64,000 bases of DNA from JADJPO01 sp963825645 (lineage in GTDB: Bacteria > Actinomycetota > Actinomycetes > Actinomycetales > Kineosporiaceae). The translations under genes were made by a program, and so were the position numbers. The notes beneath the pieces were generated by a model that had not been told where the DNA came from, made no database searches, and was given only the letters and a program-made list of their open reading frames with translations. Of this stretch, positions 1 through 13,112 are shown piece by piece. The stretch spans positions 310,001 through 374,000 of the forward strand of contig CAWGTT010000003.1 in NCBI GenBank assembly GCA_963825645.1, in the 5' to 3' direction. The number at the start of each line of letters is the position of its first letter. Within the stretch, counting starts at the first letter, position 1.

Positions 1-1163
1 GGGTCGATCGTGAGCTCCTTGCCGATCACCGACTTGTCTGCCGGGATCGTGATCCCGTCTCCGCCGAAGACCGCCTCGGTGACGCTCTGGCGCGTCCCGT
101 CCGATTTCTCGATCGCAGCCAGGATCACCTGCATCGCGGCAACGCCGTACAACGCATGGCTCGACGGCGGCTCGCCGTACTTGTCCTGGTAGTCCTCCAG
201 CAGCTTCTTCGCAGCGCCGCCCCGGCCCGCGAACTGGTCGATCGACAGACCGACGAAGGTCAGGTACATCCCCTGGCCTTGCGCCAACTCCTGCAGACCG
301 GGATAGCCGGTGAAGCCATCAGGGCCCATCAGCTTGACAGCCGTGTTGTCGCCCAGCACAGACACCTTGTCCTTGATCAGCTGACCGCCGTTGTTGTCGT
401 AGACGCCAGCCAGGTAGATCAGGTCGGGGTTCATGGCCTTGACCTTGGTGAACAGCGGCGAGTAGCTGGCCAGATCGACGTCCCACGGCTCGCTGCCCAG
501 CACCTGGATGCCGAGCCTTGCGGCCTCGTCCGCGAACGCCTTGGCCACGCTCCGCCCGTAGGTCTGGTTGTCGTTGAGGATGTACGCCTTCTTGACGCCG
601 AGCTTGTCGGAAGCGAACTGAGCCGCGGCCGCACCCTGGTACTCGTCCGTGCCGACCACCCGCGCGAAGCTGCGCCGACCGGTCGGGAAGTAGGTCTCCG
701 GCTCCCCGGACCCCCACCCCTTGGTCAGACCTGGGTTGGTGTTGGCGTGCGAGACCATCAGCATCGGACCGTTCGGGTCCCGGTTCAGCACCGGCGCCTC
801 GATCTTGGTGCACCCGGAGTTGTAGGTCCCCATCACCGCGACCTCGTCCGCGTTGGCCACGTGCTCGTCGGCGTTGGTGGCACAGGTGACCTCGTCCCAC
901 CCGTCAGCGGCCGCCGTCGAGTTGTCGTACGGCTGGAACTCGATGGTGAAGCCCCCCACCGTGTGGCCGATCTGGTCCAGGTACAGCCGGATGGCGTTGT
1001 TCGTGGACTCCGAGACCTCCTTCGACCCACCCTGCAACGGCAGGTCGCTGGAGACCACCAGGGTCTTGCCCACATCGCCGCTGTCGCGTGAACAACCGCC
1101 ACCCGCTGCCAGTGCCATCGAGGCCACCGCGATCCCCGCGGCGACCCGAATGGGCTTCTTCAT
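1..1163 (-). CDS. Branched-chain amino acid-type ABC transporter substrate-binding lipoprotein (3' end outside window)
   Basis: Periplasmic-binding-fold type I protein of the Leu/Ile/Val (LivJ) family, which delivers substrate to a Liv permease and ATPases. The ATG at 1163 begins MKKPIRVAAG, a basic n-region followed by a hydrophobic stretch that ends in a Gly-rich segment and a single Cys at residue 24. This resembles a lipobox, though the residues before the Cys are atypical, so lipoprotein anchoring is inferred. The mature part carries family features such as LVVSSDLPLQGG, GTYNSGC and LMVSHANTNP. A GAAAGG ribosome site precedes the start. The reading frame is still open at the left edge, so the C-terminus is missing. 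Any downstream permease genes would lie beyond position 1. The true ligand cannot be read from sequence. Confidence 0.85.
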   Translation of the reverse strand, partial: MKKPIRVAAGIAVASMALAAGGGCSRDSGDVGKTLVVSSDLPLQGGSKEVSESTNNAIRLYLDQIGHTVGGFTIEFQPYDNSTAAADGWDEVTCATNADEHVANADEVAVMGTYNSGCTKIEAPVLNRDPNGPMLMVSHANTNPGLTKGWGSGEPETYFPTGRRSFARVVGTDEYQGAAAAQFASDKLGVKKAYILNDNQTYGRSVAKAFADEAARLGIQVLGSEPWDVDLASYSPLFTKVKAMNPDLIYLAGVYDNNGGQLIKDKVSVLGDNTAVKLMGPDGFTGYPGLQELAQGQGMYLTFVGLSIDQFAGRGGAAKKLLEDYQDKYGEPPSSHALYGVAAMQVILAAIEKSDGTRQSVTEAVFGGDGITIPADKSVIGKELTID

Positions 1164-1239
1164 GTGCCGACCTTTCTTCCGGATGAGCCCCGTTCGGGGC
1201 TGCCGTGGGCGGAGGGCGCTCAGGCGACGGCTGAACCGC

Positions 1240-1602
1240 GAGCAAGGTCCCCTTGCCCCCGATGAGCTCGAGGATCGAGAGCGCGTCGCGCACCCCCCTG
1301 CGGGTTCCGTCCGACCTCTCGAACGCAGCCAGGATCACCTGGACCGCGGTCGCCCCGTGGAGCGCGGAACTGGACGTCAGATCGCGGCCGTAGGTGGCCC
1401 TGCAGCCCCCGAGCAGCTTCGCTGCTGTCCCCCCGGCTACCTTCGACTGATCAATGCTCAGCCCGGTGAGAGTCGGGTACATCCAACTCGCCCTGAGCCA
1501 ACTACTGCAACTCAGGGTAGCCGCTGAGGCCATCGGGGCCCGTCAGCTCGGCGGCCGTGTTGTCGCGCGGCACGACGCGCCGTGTCCTTCTGATCGGCTG
1601 GA
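1240..1602 (-). pseudogene. Remnant of a second LivJ-like substrate-binding protein gene (C-terminal part)
   Basis: This stretch resembles the 3' part of the neighbouring binding-protein gene. In one frame it reads TGLSIDQ, then TAVQVILAAFERSDGTR, which parallel GLSIDQ and AAMQVILAAIEKSDGTR in the intact gene (about 1-270). The upstream block LTGPDGLSGYPELQ lies in another frame and parallels LMGPDGFTGYPGLQ, so a frameshift lies near 1497-1510. There is no start codon or N-terminal half. The remnant ends 6 bp from the stop of the response regulator gene. It is best explained as a tandem duplicate that lost its 5' end and decayed. The exact edges are approximate. Confidence 0.8.
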
Positions 1603-1608
1603 TACCGG

Positions 1609-2319
1609 TCAGCTGTCGGTCGGCCGCGGCTGCCGGACCGCGGCCGAACCCTCCGCCGGCGATGTGGAGGTGACGATGGCGCCGGCCACCTCGCGCATGG
1701 TGAGCCGCTTGTCCATCGACGTCTTCTGGATCCATCGGAAGGCCTCGGGCTCGGACATGGCGAACTTGGTCTGCAACAGGCCCTTGGCCCGGTCCACCAG
1801 CTTGCGGGTCTCGAACCGCTCGGCGAGGTCGGCCACCTCGCTCTCCAGGGCACGGATCTCCTGGTGCCGGCTCAACGCGATCTCCAGGGCGGGAAGCAGG
1901 TCGGTGGAGTTGAACGGCTTGACCACGTACGCCATCGCGCCGGCGTCCCGGGCGCGCTCGACCAGCTCTCGCTGGGAGAAGGCGGTGAGCAGGACGACGG
2001 GCGCCAGCCGGGCGCCGACGATCCGTTCGGCCGCCGTGATCCCGTCGAGCACGGGCATCTTGACGTCCATCACGACCAGGTCCGGGGTGAGCTCGGTGGC
2101 CAGCCGGACGGCTTGTTCGCCGTCCCCGGCCTCGCCCACGACCTCGTAGCCGCCCTCGCGCAGGATCTCGACGATGTCCAGGCGGATCAGTGCCTCGTCC
2201 TCGGCCACGACGACCCGACGGGCTCGACGACCAACGCTACCCAGCTCGTCCTCGGAGGTTCCGGCTCCCTCGGGCGTCGCGCCGGCGGAGGATGGGGAAG
2301 CGTTCGCATCGGATGCCAC
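1609..2319 (-). CDS. pdtaR: ANTAR-domain response regulator (PdtaR-like)
   Basis: Two-component output protein of 236 aa that is predicted to bind RNA rather than DNA. A receiver domain spans about residues 35-150. It has the acidic pair ED at 40-41, phospho-acceptor Asp85 in VVMDVKMP, a Thr in LLTAF and the Lys in YVVKPF. An ANTAR domain follows at about 170-230 (KLVDRAKGLLQTKFAMSEPEAF...). Family members such as mycobacterial Rv1626 are phosphorylated by the kinase PdtaS and act as antiterminators on ANTAR hairpins. No PdtaS-like kinase is in the window. The start chosen is GTG at 2319, placed 6 nt behind a TATGCT -10 element, which suggests a leaderless mRNA. Confidence 0.92.
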   Translation of the reverse strand: MASDANASPSSAGATPEGAGTSEDELGSVGRRARRVVVAEDEALIRLDIVEILREGGYEVVGEAGDGEQAVRLATELTPDLVVMDVKMPVLDGITAAERIVGARLAPVVLLTAFSQRELVERARDAGAMAYVVKPFNSTDLLPALEIALSRHQEIRALESEVADLAERFETRKLVDRAKGLLQTKFAMSEPEAFRWIQKTSMDKRLTMREVAGAIVTSTSPAEGSAAVRQPRPTDS

Positions 2320-2325
2320 CTCGCG

Positions 2326-2331
2326 AGCATA
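2326..2331 (-). promoter_or_regulatory. -10 element TATGCT of the ANTAR regulator gene
   Basis: On the minus strand TATGCT is followed by exactly 6 nt and then the GTG start at 2319. This spacing puts the transcription start on the start codon, as in leaderless actinobacterial genes. No convincing -35 is seen. Confidence 0.5.
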
Positions 2332-2370
2332 ATGACTGGGCGCCCGCAGCGGGAGGCGCTCGCCCCAGGC

Positions 2371-2376
2371 TAGGCT
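2371..2376 (+). promoter_or_regulatory. -10 element TAGGCT of tRNA-Leu
   Basis: TAGGCT lies 14 nt before the first base of the tRNA, a usual distance for a short 5' leader. No good -35 match is visible. Confidence 0.45.
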
Positions 2377-2390
2377 CCGGTGGGGTTACC

Positions 2391-2472
2391 GCCGGGTTGG
2401 TGGAATCGGCAGACACAGCGCACTCAAAATGCGCCGCTGAAAGGCATGCGGGTTCGAGTCCCGCACCCGGCA
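2391..2472 (+). tRNA. tRNA-Leu (anticodon CAA)
   Basis: The acceptor strands GCCGGGT and ACCCGGC pair perfectly. The anticodon stem GCGCA/TGCGC encloses the loop CTCAAAA, which gives anticodon CAA. The T arm GCGGG-TTCGAGT-CCCGC is canonical. A variable region with a short stem between the anticodon and T stems fits a class II leucine tRNA. Discriminator base A is at 2472. The 3' CCA is not encoded (the genome reads ACCG), so CCA is added after transcription. Confidence 0.97.
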
Positions 2473-2506
2473 CCGACTCCCTCGAGGATGCCGGCTGGTG
2501 GCCCGG

Positions 2507-3946
2507 TCAGCGCCGGTAGGCGGGAAGCGGACTACCGCGCCCGGCATCGCCCATCTGGTGCACTCGCAGCGCGTTCAGCGAGCCCGGGATCCCCGGCGGC
2601 GACCCGGCGACGATCACCACCCGGTCGCCCACCTGGCAGTGCCCGGTCTCCAGGAGCAGCTCGTCGACCTGGGCGACCATCTCGTCGGTGTGGTCGACGG
2701 CGGCCATCAGGAACGTCTCCACCCCCCAGGTGAGGGTGAGCTGGGACCTCACCGACGGGTCAGGGGTGAAGGCCAGCAGCGGGATTCGCGACCGCAGCCG
2801 GGACATCCGCCGAGCCGAGTCGCCGCTGGTGGTGAAGGCGACCAGGTACTTGACATCGAGGAGCTCGCCGACCGAGGCGGCCGCGTAGGTGATCGCCCCG
2901 CCCTTGCTGGTCGGCCTGCTTCCCAGCGCCGGGATACGGTCCAGTGCCTGCTCCTCGGTCACCCCAATGATGCGAGCCATGGTCCGGACCGCCTCGAGCG
3001 GGTACTTCCCGACGCTGGTCTCGCCACTGAGCATGATCGCATCGGCCCCGTCGAGGACGGCGTTGGCGCAGTCCGATGCCTCGGCCCGGGTGGGCCGAGG
3101 CAGGGTGATCATCGAGTCGAGCACCTGGGTGGCGACGATCACCGCCTTGGCGGCGCGTCGGGCCAGCTCGACCGCCCGCTTCTGCACCATCGGCACCTGC
3201 TCCAGCGGCAGCTCGACGCCGAGGTCGCCCCGAGCCACCATGATCCCGTCGAACGCCCGTACGATCTCCTCGAGGTTGTCCACCGCCTGAGGCTTCTCGA
3301 TCTTGGCGATCACGGGTACCCGGCGGCCGACCTCATCCATGATCCTGTGCACGTCCTCGACGTCCGCGGCACTGCGCACGAAAGACAGCGCGATCATGTC
3401 GGCGCCGAGCTTGAGGGCGAAGCGCAGGTCGTCCTCGTCCTTGTCCGACATGGCCGGGACGCTGACCGCCACACCGGGCAGGTTGAGGCCCTTGTGGTTG
3501 GACACCGGACCGCCGACCAGTACCTCGGTGATGACGTCGGTACCGGTCACTTCCACGACGCTGAGCGCCACCTTGCCGTCGTCGACCAGGATGGTGTCTC
3601 CCGGCGTGCAGTCGCCGACCAGCCCGGGGTAGGTGGTCGAGGCCCGCTGCGATGTGCCGGGCACGTCCTCGACGGTGATCGCGAACCGGTCCCCGTCGCT
3701 CAGTGCCACCGGGCCGTCGGCGAAGTTGCCCAACCTGATCTTCGGTCCCTGGAGGTCGACCAGCACCCCGACGGCACGCTGCGCGTTGTCGGAGGCGGCA
3801 CGGACCTCGTCGTAGCGCTCTTGGTGCTCCTCGTAGGAACCATGACTGAAATTCAGGCGGGCGACGTCCATTCCGGCCACGACCAGGTCGTCGACGCGAC
3901 CGGACACGGCAGGGCCCAGAGTACAAACGATCTTGGCGCGACGCAT
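2507..3946 (-). CDS. pyk: Pyruvate kinase
   Basis: Cytosolic glycolytic enzyme of 479 aa that converts phosphoenolpyruvate and ADP to pyruvate and ATP. It opens with the family N-terminus MRRAKIVCTLGP and contains RLNFSHG, the catalytic segment AKIEKPQAVDN, and MVARGDLGVELP with the metal and substrate ligands. The C-terminal allosteric domain ends in GSLNALRVHQMG. Length is normal for bacterial type II pyruvate kinases. An AGGAAG ribosome site precedes the ATG at 3946. The gene lies downstream of gltB-gltD on the same strand. A strong hairpin separates it from gltD, so it is probably transcribed from its own promoter in that gap. Confidence 0.97.
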   Translation of the reverse strand: MRRAKIVCTLGPAVSGRVDDLVVAGMDVARLNFSHGSYEEHQERYDEVRAASDNAQRAVGVLVDLQGPKIRLGNFADGPVALSDGDRFAITVEDVPGTSQRASTTYPGLVGDCTPGDTILVDDGKVALSVVEVTGTDVITEVLVGGPVSNHKGLNLPGVAVSVPAMSDKDEDDLRFALKLGADMIALSFVRSAADVEDVHRIMDEVGRRVPVIAKIEKPQAVDNLEEIVRAFDGIMVARGDLGVELPLEQVPMVQKRAVELARRAAKAVIVATQVLDSMITLPRPTRAEASDCANAVLDGADAIMLSGETSVGKYPLEAVRTMARIIGVTEEQALDRIPALGSRPTSKGGAITYAAASVGELLDVKYLVAFTTSGDSARRMSRLRSRIPLLAFTPDPSVRSQLTLTWGVETFLMAAVDHTDEMVAQVDELLLETGHCQVGDRVVIVAGSPPGIPGSLNALRVHQMGDAGRGSPLPAYRR

Positions 3947-3967
3947 GTGGTCTTCCTTCTCTTCGGC

Positions 3968-4005
3968 GGGGCCGGCCCTCGGCGCCGGTGACCCGGGCCG
4001 GCCCC
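3968..4005 (-). terminator. Large GC-rich inverted repeat after gltD
   Basis: Perfect 11-bp arms GGGGCCGGCCC (3968-3978) and GGGCCGGCCCC (3995-4005) enclose a 16-nt loop, 10 bp past the gltD stop. There is no U tract, as is common for actinobacterial terminators. It probably ends the gltBD transcript ahead of pyk. Confidence 0.6.
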
Positions 4006-4015
4006 TGCCGTCAGT

Positions 4016-5495
4016 TCAGACCACGAGTGGTCGCGCTGTGGGCGGAACGGGCGCAGGCAGAACCGTACTCCCGGTCAGCCAACGATCCACCCCGGCGGCG
4101 CAGGCGCGTCCCTCGGCGATGGCCCAGACGATCAATGACTGGCCGCGACCGCAGTCGCCGGCGACGAACACCCCCGGCACGGTGGAGGCATAGTCATCGT
4201 CCCGGGCGATCGCGCCACGTTCGTCGAGTTCGAGCCCTGCCTCGTCGATGAGCTGCTGCACCAGCCCGTGTCGCTGCGGTCCGACGAAGCCCATCGCGAG
4301 CAGCACCAGCTGCGCGGGGATCTCACGCTCGGTGCCCTCGACCGGGGTGAAGCGGCCGTCGGTCATCGTGACCTCGACCAGGTTCAGGGCCCGGACCCGG
4401 CCCTCGTCGTCGCCGAGGAAGGCCTGGGTCTGCACCGAGTAGACGCGCTCTCCTCCCTCCTCGTGCGCGCTGGAGACCCGGTAGATCATCGGGTAGGAGG
4501 GCCACGGCTGGCTCTCCGGCCGATGCTCCGGCGGGTGCGGCATGATCTCCAGCTGGGTGACCGAGCGCGCTCCCTGGCGAAGGGTGGTGCCCAGGCAGTC
4601 AGCCCCGGTGTCGCCACCACCGATGATCACGACGTCCTTGCCCTCGGCGCTGATCAGCGGGGCGGAGGGTACCTGCGGCTCCCCGACCGCCGCCCGGTTG
4701 GCCGGCGGCAGGTACTCCATGGCCTGCATGACGCCGTCCAGGTCACGGCCGGGCACCGGCAGGTCTCGCCAGTGTGTGGCCCCGATCGACAGCACCACGG
4801 CGTCGTAGCGGTCGCGCAACGCCTTGGCGGCGATGTCGATGCCGACGTCGACCCCAGGACGCAGCCGAGTCCCCTCGGCCTCCATCTGCGCCAGCCGCCG
4901 GTCGAGATGGCGTTTCTCCATCTTGAACTCGGGAATGCCGTAGCGCAGCAGCCCGCCGATCTTCTCGGCCCGCTCGTACACCGCCACCGTGTGCCCGGCC
5001 CGGGTGAGCTGCTGGGCCGCAGCCAGCCCGGCCGGCCCGGACCCGACGACGGCGACCGTCTTGCCGGAGAGTCGGTCCGGCGGCTTGGGAGTGACCCAGC
5101 CGCGCTCGAACGCGGTGTCGATGATCGACACCTCGACCTGCTTGATGGTCACCGCAGGCTGGTTGATCCCCAGCACGCAGGCACTCTCGCAGGGTGCGGG
5201 ACACAGCCGGCCGGTGAACTCCGGGAAGTTGTTGGTCGCGTGCAGGCGCTCGATCGCCTCGTGCCAGTCGCCGCGCCAGGTCAGGTCGTTCCACTCCGGG
5301 ATCAGGTTCCCCAGCGGGCACCCGCTGTGGCAGAACGGGATACCGCAGTCCATACACCGCCCGGCCTGGCGCTGCACCATGGCCTTGAGCTCGCCGTCGC
5401 CCTGCTCGTAGACCTCGTTCCAGTCCGCCAACCGCAACGGGATCGGCCGGCGATGGGGCAGCTCGCGCTCGCGGTTGGTCAGAAAGCCCTTCGGG

Positions 5496-5503
<8 letters not shown>
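4016..5503 (-). CDS. gltD: Glutamate synthase (NADPH) small subunit
   Basis: Beta subunit (495 aa) of NADPH-dependent glutamate synthase. It passes electrons from NADPH through FAD and Fe-S clusters to GltB. The N-terminal part holds two cysteine clusters, CMDCGIPFCHSGCP and CPAPCESACVLGIN. The FAD-binding GSGPAGLAAAQQL and the NADPH-binding IIGGGDTGADCLG follow, and the C-terminal FAD site is VFVAGDCGRGQSL. The GTG at 5503 was chosen because the family N-terminus is ADPKGFL. It overlaps the gltB stop by 8 bp and has a GGAGG ribosome site inside gltB. The two genes form a translationally coupled operon. Confidence 0.96.
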
Positions 5504-10061
<4,558 letters not shown>

Positions 10062-10143
10062 GGGTCTCACCTCGTCGTCCGAAACGTGGCCGGCGCCCTC
10101 AATCGCGGGAGCTGGCGACAACATGCGTGCTGATGGGACGTCA

Positions 10144-10165
10144 GTGGCCCGGGGTGTGCGGCCAC
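10144..10165 (-). terminator. Hairpin directly after the lgt stop
   Basis: GTGGCC and GGCCAC pair around a 10-nt loop immediately behind the lgt TAA. There is no U tract on the minus strand. It may end the trp-lgt transcript before gltB. Confidence 0.35.
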
Positions 10166-10166
10166 T

Positions 10167-11021
10167 TTAGCCGGTGGCCGCCCGCTCGACCACGCGCTCC
10201 CGCCCAGGGTGGCGTCGGTGGCTGACGAGCAGGAACCCCAGGGCGGCCAGCCCCACCACGGCGGACGTCCAGACGTTCAGCCGCAGACCGAGTACCTCAG
10301 GAGCAGGGTCGATCCGGAGCAGCTCGATCCAGAACCGGCCGACCGTGTACAGCAGCACGTACAGGGCGAACACCCGGCCGTGCCCGAGCTGCCAGCGCCG
10401 ATCGGCCCAGAGCAGCACCAGGCACACCCCGATGTTCCATAGCATCTCGTAGGCGAACGTGGGCTGGTAGGTGCCCGGCAGCAGGACGGCGGCGCCGTCG
10501 GCACCGGTCACCGCTCGCCCGGCCGCGGCGTCCCACTCGTGCACCTGCAAGCCCCAGGGCAGGTCGGTGGCCCGCCCGTACAGCTCGTTGTTGAACCAGT
10601 TGCCGAGCCGCCCGACTGCCTGGGCGGCGACGATGCCGGGGGCGATCGAGTCGGCCAGCGGTGCCAGCCGGACGCCGGCCCGCCGGGCGCCGATCCACGC
10701 TCCGAGCGCGCCGAACGCCACGGCTCCCCAGATGCCCAGTCCACCGCGCCAGATCTGCAGCGCCGCGGCGGGGTCGCCACCGGACCCGAAGTAGTCCGGC
10801 CAGGAGGTGACCACGTGGTACACCCGACCGCCGATGATCCCGAACGGCACCATCCAGGCCGAGACGTCCATGATCACACCGGGGCGACCGCCACGGTCCC
10901 GCCAGCGCTTCTCCCCCATCCAGATCGCCAGCGCGATCCCGGCCACGATGCACAACGCGTAGGCCCGCACGGGGAAGGGCCCGAGGTACCAGACCGCCTG
11001 TTCCGGGCTGGGGATCGACAT
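10167..11021 (-). CDS. lgt: Prolipoprotein diacylglyceryl transferase
   Basis: Integral membrane enzyme (284 aa) that transfers diacylglycerol from phosphatidylglycerol to the lipobox cysteine of exported prolipoproteins, the first step of lipoprotein maturation. It has about seven hydrophobic segments, the N-terminal motif GPFPVRAYAL, and the family signature around VGRLGNWFNNELYG, which carries the essential Arg, Asn and Glu. ATG 11021 follows a GAGGA ribosome site at proper spacing. A GTG at 11030 is a possible earlier start. It sits 17 nt behind trpA, as in many actinobacteria. A likely substrate is the binding lipoprotein at the left edge of the window. Confidence 0.94.
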   Translation of the reverse strand: MSIPSPEQAVWYLGPFPVRAYALCIVAGIALAIWMGEKRWRDRGGRPGVIMDVSAWMVPFGIIGGRVYHVVTSWPDYFGSGGDPAAALQIWRGGLGIWGAVAFGALGAWIGARRAGVRLAPLADSIAPGIVAAQAVGRLGNWFNNELYGRATDLPWGLQVHEWDAAAGRAVTGADGAAVLLPGTYQPTFAYEMLWNIGVCLVLLWADRRWQLGHGRVFALYVLLYTVGRFWIELLRIDPAPEVLGLRLNVWTSAVVGLAALGFLLVSHRRHPGRERVVERAATG

Positions 11022-11037
11022 CGTCCTCACAGCGAGG

Positions 11038-11877
11038 TCACCTGGGGATGCCTCGGCGTACTCCCGCGGCGAGCTCCTCGGCGAGGGCCCGGACGGCGCT
11101 CACGCCGGACCGGGGCGAGCCGGCCTCGGTCAGCGCCCTGACGAACGCGCTGCCCACGATCACCCCGTCGGCGAAACCGGCCACCTGAGCGGCCTGCTCC
11201 CCCGTGGAGACGCCGAGGCCGACGCAGACGCGTTGCGCTCCGGCGGCCCGGGTCCGCTCGACGAGCCCGCTGGCGGCGGAACCAACCTGGCCCCGGGTAC
11301 CCGTCACCCCCATGGTGGACGCCGCGTACACCCATCCCCGGCTGGCCGCGGCGGTGAGCCGGAGCCGCTCGTCGGTCGAGGAGGGTGCGACCAGGAAGAT
11401 GCGGTCCAGACCGTGGGCGTCACTGGCCGCGACCCACTGCGAGGCCTCGTCGGGAATCAGGTCCGGAGTGATCACTCCGGATCCGCCCGCGGCGGCCAGG
11501 TCGGCGGCGAAGGTCTCGACGCCGTACCGGTCGACAAGGTTCCAGTAGCTCATCACCAGACAGGTGGCCCCGGCGCCGGTCAGCCCTTCGACGGCCCGGA
11601 ACAGATCGGCTACCCGGGTGCCGGCACGCAGCGCCGCGTCCACCGCGTGCTGGATCACCGGCCCGTCCATCAACGGGTCGGAGTACGGCGGTCCCAGCTC
11701 CAGGATGTCTGCTCCACCCTCCACCGCGGCCCGCGCCGCGGCCACCGAGGTCGGCAGATCGGGGTAGCCGATCGGCAGGTAGGCGATGAGCGCGGCCCGC
11801 CCCTGCCGTCGGGCGGAGTCGACCAGGGCCCCGCTGGAGCGCACCGGCAGGGACGTCGCGACGACCTCCTCGCTCAC
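11038..11877 (-). CDS. trpA: Tryptophan synthase alpha subunit
   Basis: Cleaves indole-3-glycerol phosphate to indole and glyceraldehyde 3-phosphate and channels indole to TrpB. It is 279 aa and TIM-barrel shaped. The catalytic Glu is in ILELGPPYSDPLMDGP and the catalytic Asp is in that same motif region (YSDPLMDGP). ITPDLIPDEA, VYAASTMGVTG and ADGVIVGSAFV mark later barrel strands and the phosphate site. The GTG start at 11877 overlaps the trpB stop by 4 bp (GTGA), so the pair is translationally coupled. It is the last trp gene before lgt. Confidence 0.96.
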   Translation of the reverse strand: MSEEVVATSLPVRSSGALVDSARRQGRAALIAYLPIGYPDLPTSVAAARAAVEGGADILELGPPYSDPLMDGPVIQHAVDAALRAGTRVADLFRAVEGLTGAGATCLVMSYWNLVDRYGVETFAADLAAAGGSGVITPDLIPDEASQWVAASDAHGLDRIFLVAPSSTDERLRLTAAASRGWVYAASTMGVTGTRGQVGSAASGLVERTRAAGAQRVCVGLGVSTGEQAAQVAGFADGVIVGSAFVRALTEAGSPRSGVSAVRALAEELAAGVRRGIPR

Positions 11878-13112
11878 CCGTCCAACCCGAAGTAGCGAGC
11901 CGCCGTCTCGACGTCCTTGTCCCCGCGCCCGGACAGGTTCACCAGCACCACGCCGTCCGGACCGAGCTCGCGGCCCACCCGCATCGCACCGGCCAGGGCG
12001 TGGGCGCTCTCGATCGCCGGGATGATCCCCTCGGTGCGGCAGAGCAGCCGGAACGCCTCCATCGCCTCGGAGTCGGTGACCGGCTCGTAGTCTGCCCGGC
12101 CGGTCTCGGCCAGCCAGGCATGCTCGGGACCCACCCCGGGGTAGTCCAGCCCCGCGGAGATCGAATGGCTCTCGACGGTCTGCCCGTCCTCGTCCTGCAG
12201 GATGAAGGTCCGGCTGCCGTGCAGCACCCCCGCCGAGCCACCGGTGATCGAGGCCGCGTGCCGTCCGGTTTCGACCCCCTCTCCGCCGGCCTCCAGACCG
12301 AGCAGGCGCACCTGCGGGTCGTCGAGGAAGGCGTGGAAGATCCCGATGGCATTCGACCCGCCCCCCACGCAGGCGGCCACGACGTCCGGCAGCCGCCCGG
12401 TGAGATCGAGAACCTGGGCCCGGGCTTCGGTCCCGATCACGGTCTGGAAGTCGCGGACCATGCTCGGGAACGGGTGGGGGCCGGCCACCGTGCCGATCAG
12501 GTAGTGGGTGTGGGCGACGTTGGTGACCCAGTCACGCATCGCCTCGTTCATCGCGTCCTTCAGGGTGCGCGAGCCGGCGGTCACCGGGACCACTTCGGCA
12601 CCGAGCAGGCGCATCCGCACGACGTTGAGCGCCTGGCGGCGAGTGTCCTCCTCGCCCATGTAGACGACGCACTCCAGGTCGAGCAGCGCCGCGGCGGTCG
12701 CTGTGGCCACACCGTGCTGTCCGGCGCCGGTCTCGGCGATCACCCGACGCTTACCCATCCGCCGCGTGAGCAGCGCCTGACCGAGGACATTGTTGATCTT
12801 GTGGGACCCCGTGTGGTTGAGGTCCTCACGCTTGAGCAGCACCCGGGCGCCACCGGCGTGCGCGGCGAACCGGGGTACCTCGGTGAGCAGGCTGGGCCGG
12901 CCCGAGTACGTGCGGTGCAGCCGGTCCAGCTCGCCGGTGAACGCGGGGTCGGCGCGCGCCTGCTGGTAGGCGGCCTCGAGCTCGTCGAGGGCCACGACCA
13001 ATGCCTCGGGGACGAAGCGGCCACCGAACCGGCCGTAGTACGGCCCGGTCTGCTCGCTGATCGGCGCGGGCGCGTCGGCCGGGTCCACGAGCTCGGCCAC
13101 GTCGGGAGTCAC
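11874..13112 (-). CDS. trpB: Tryptophan synthase beta subunit
   Basis: PLP enzyme (412 aa) that condenses indole with serine to make tryptophan. The Schiff-base lysine lies in HTGSHKINNVLGQAL. The glycine-rich phosphate loop is GGGSNAIG, and the Glu that activates indole lies in AETGAGQHG. The C-terminal region SAGLDYPGVGPEHAWL is typical of TrpB1. The GTG at 13112 overlaps the trpC stop by 4 bp. The gene lies in the run trpE, two membrane genes, trpC, trpB, trpA. No trpD, trpF or trpG is present here; in actinobacteria HisA/PriA usually supplies the TrpF activity. Confidence 0.97.
   Translation of the reverse strand: MTPDVAELVDPADAPAPISEQTGPYYGRFGGRFVPEALVVALDELEAAYQQARADPAFTGELDRLHRTYSGRPSLLTEVPRFAAHAGGARVLLKREDLNHTGSHKINNVLGQALLTRRMGKRRVIAETGAGQHGVATATAAALLDLECVVYMGEEDTRRQALNVVRMRLLGAEVVPVTAGSRTLKDAMNEAMRDWVTNVAHTHYLIGTVAGPHPFPSMVRDFQTVIGTEARAQVLDLTGRLPDVVAACVGGGSNAIGIFHAFLDDPQVRLLGLEAGGEGVETGRHAASITGGSAGVLHGSRTFILQDEDGQTVESHSISAGLDYPGVGPEHAWLAETGRADYEPVTDSEAMEAFRLLCRTEGIIPAIESAHALAGAMRVGRELGPDGVVLVNLSGRGDKDVETAARYFGLDG

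Noticed and set aside
156..1091. Long plus-strand open frame opposite the binding-protein gene
   Set aside because: It is an antisense shadow in high-GC DNA with no family sequence; the minus-strand frame carries a signal peptide and binding-protein motifs.
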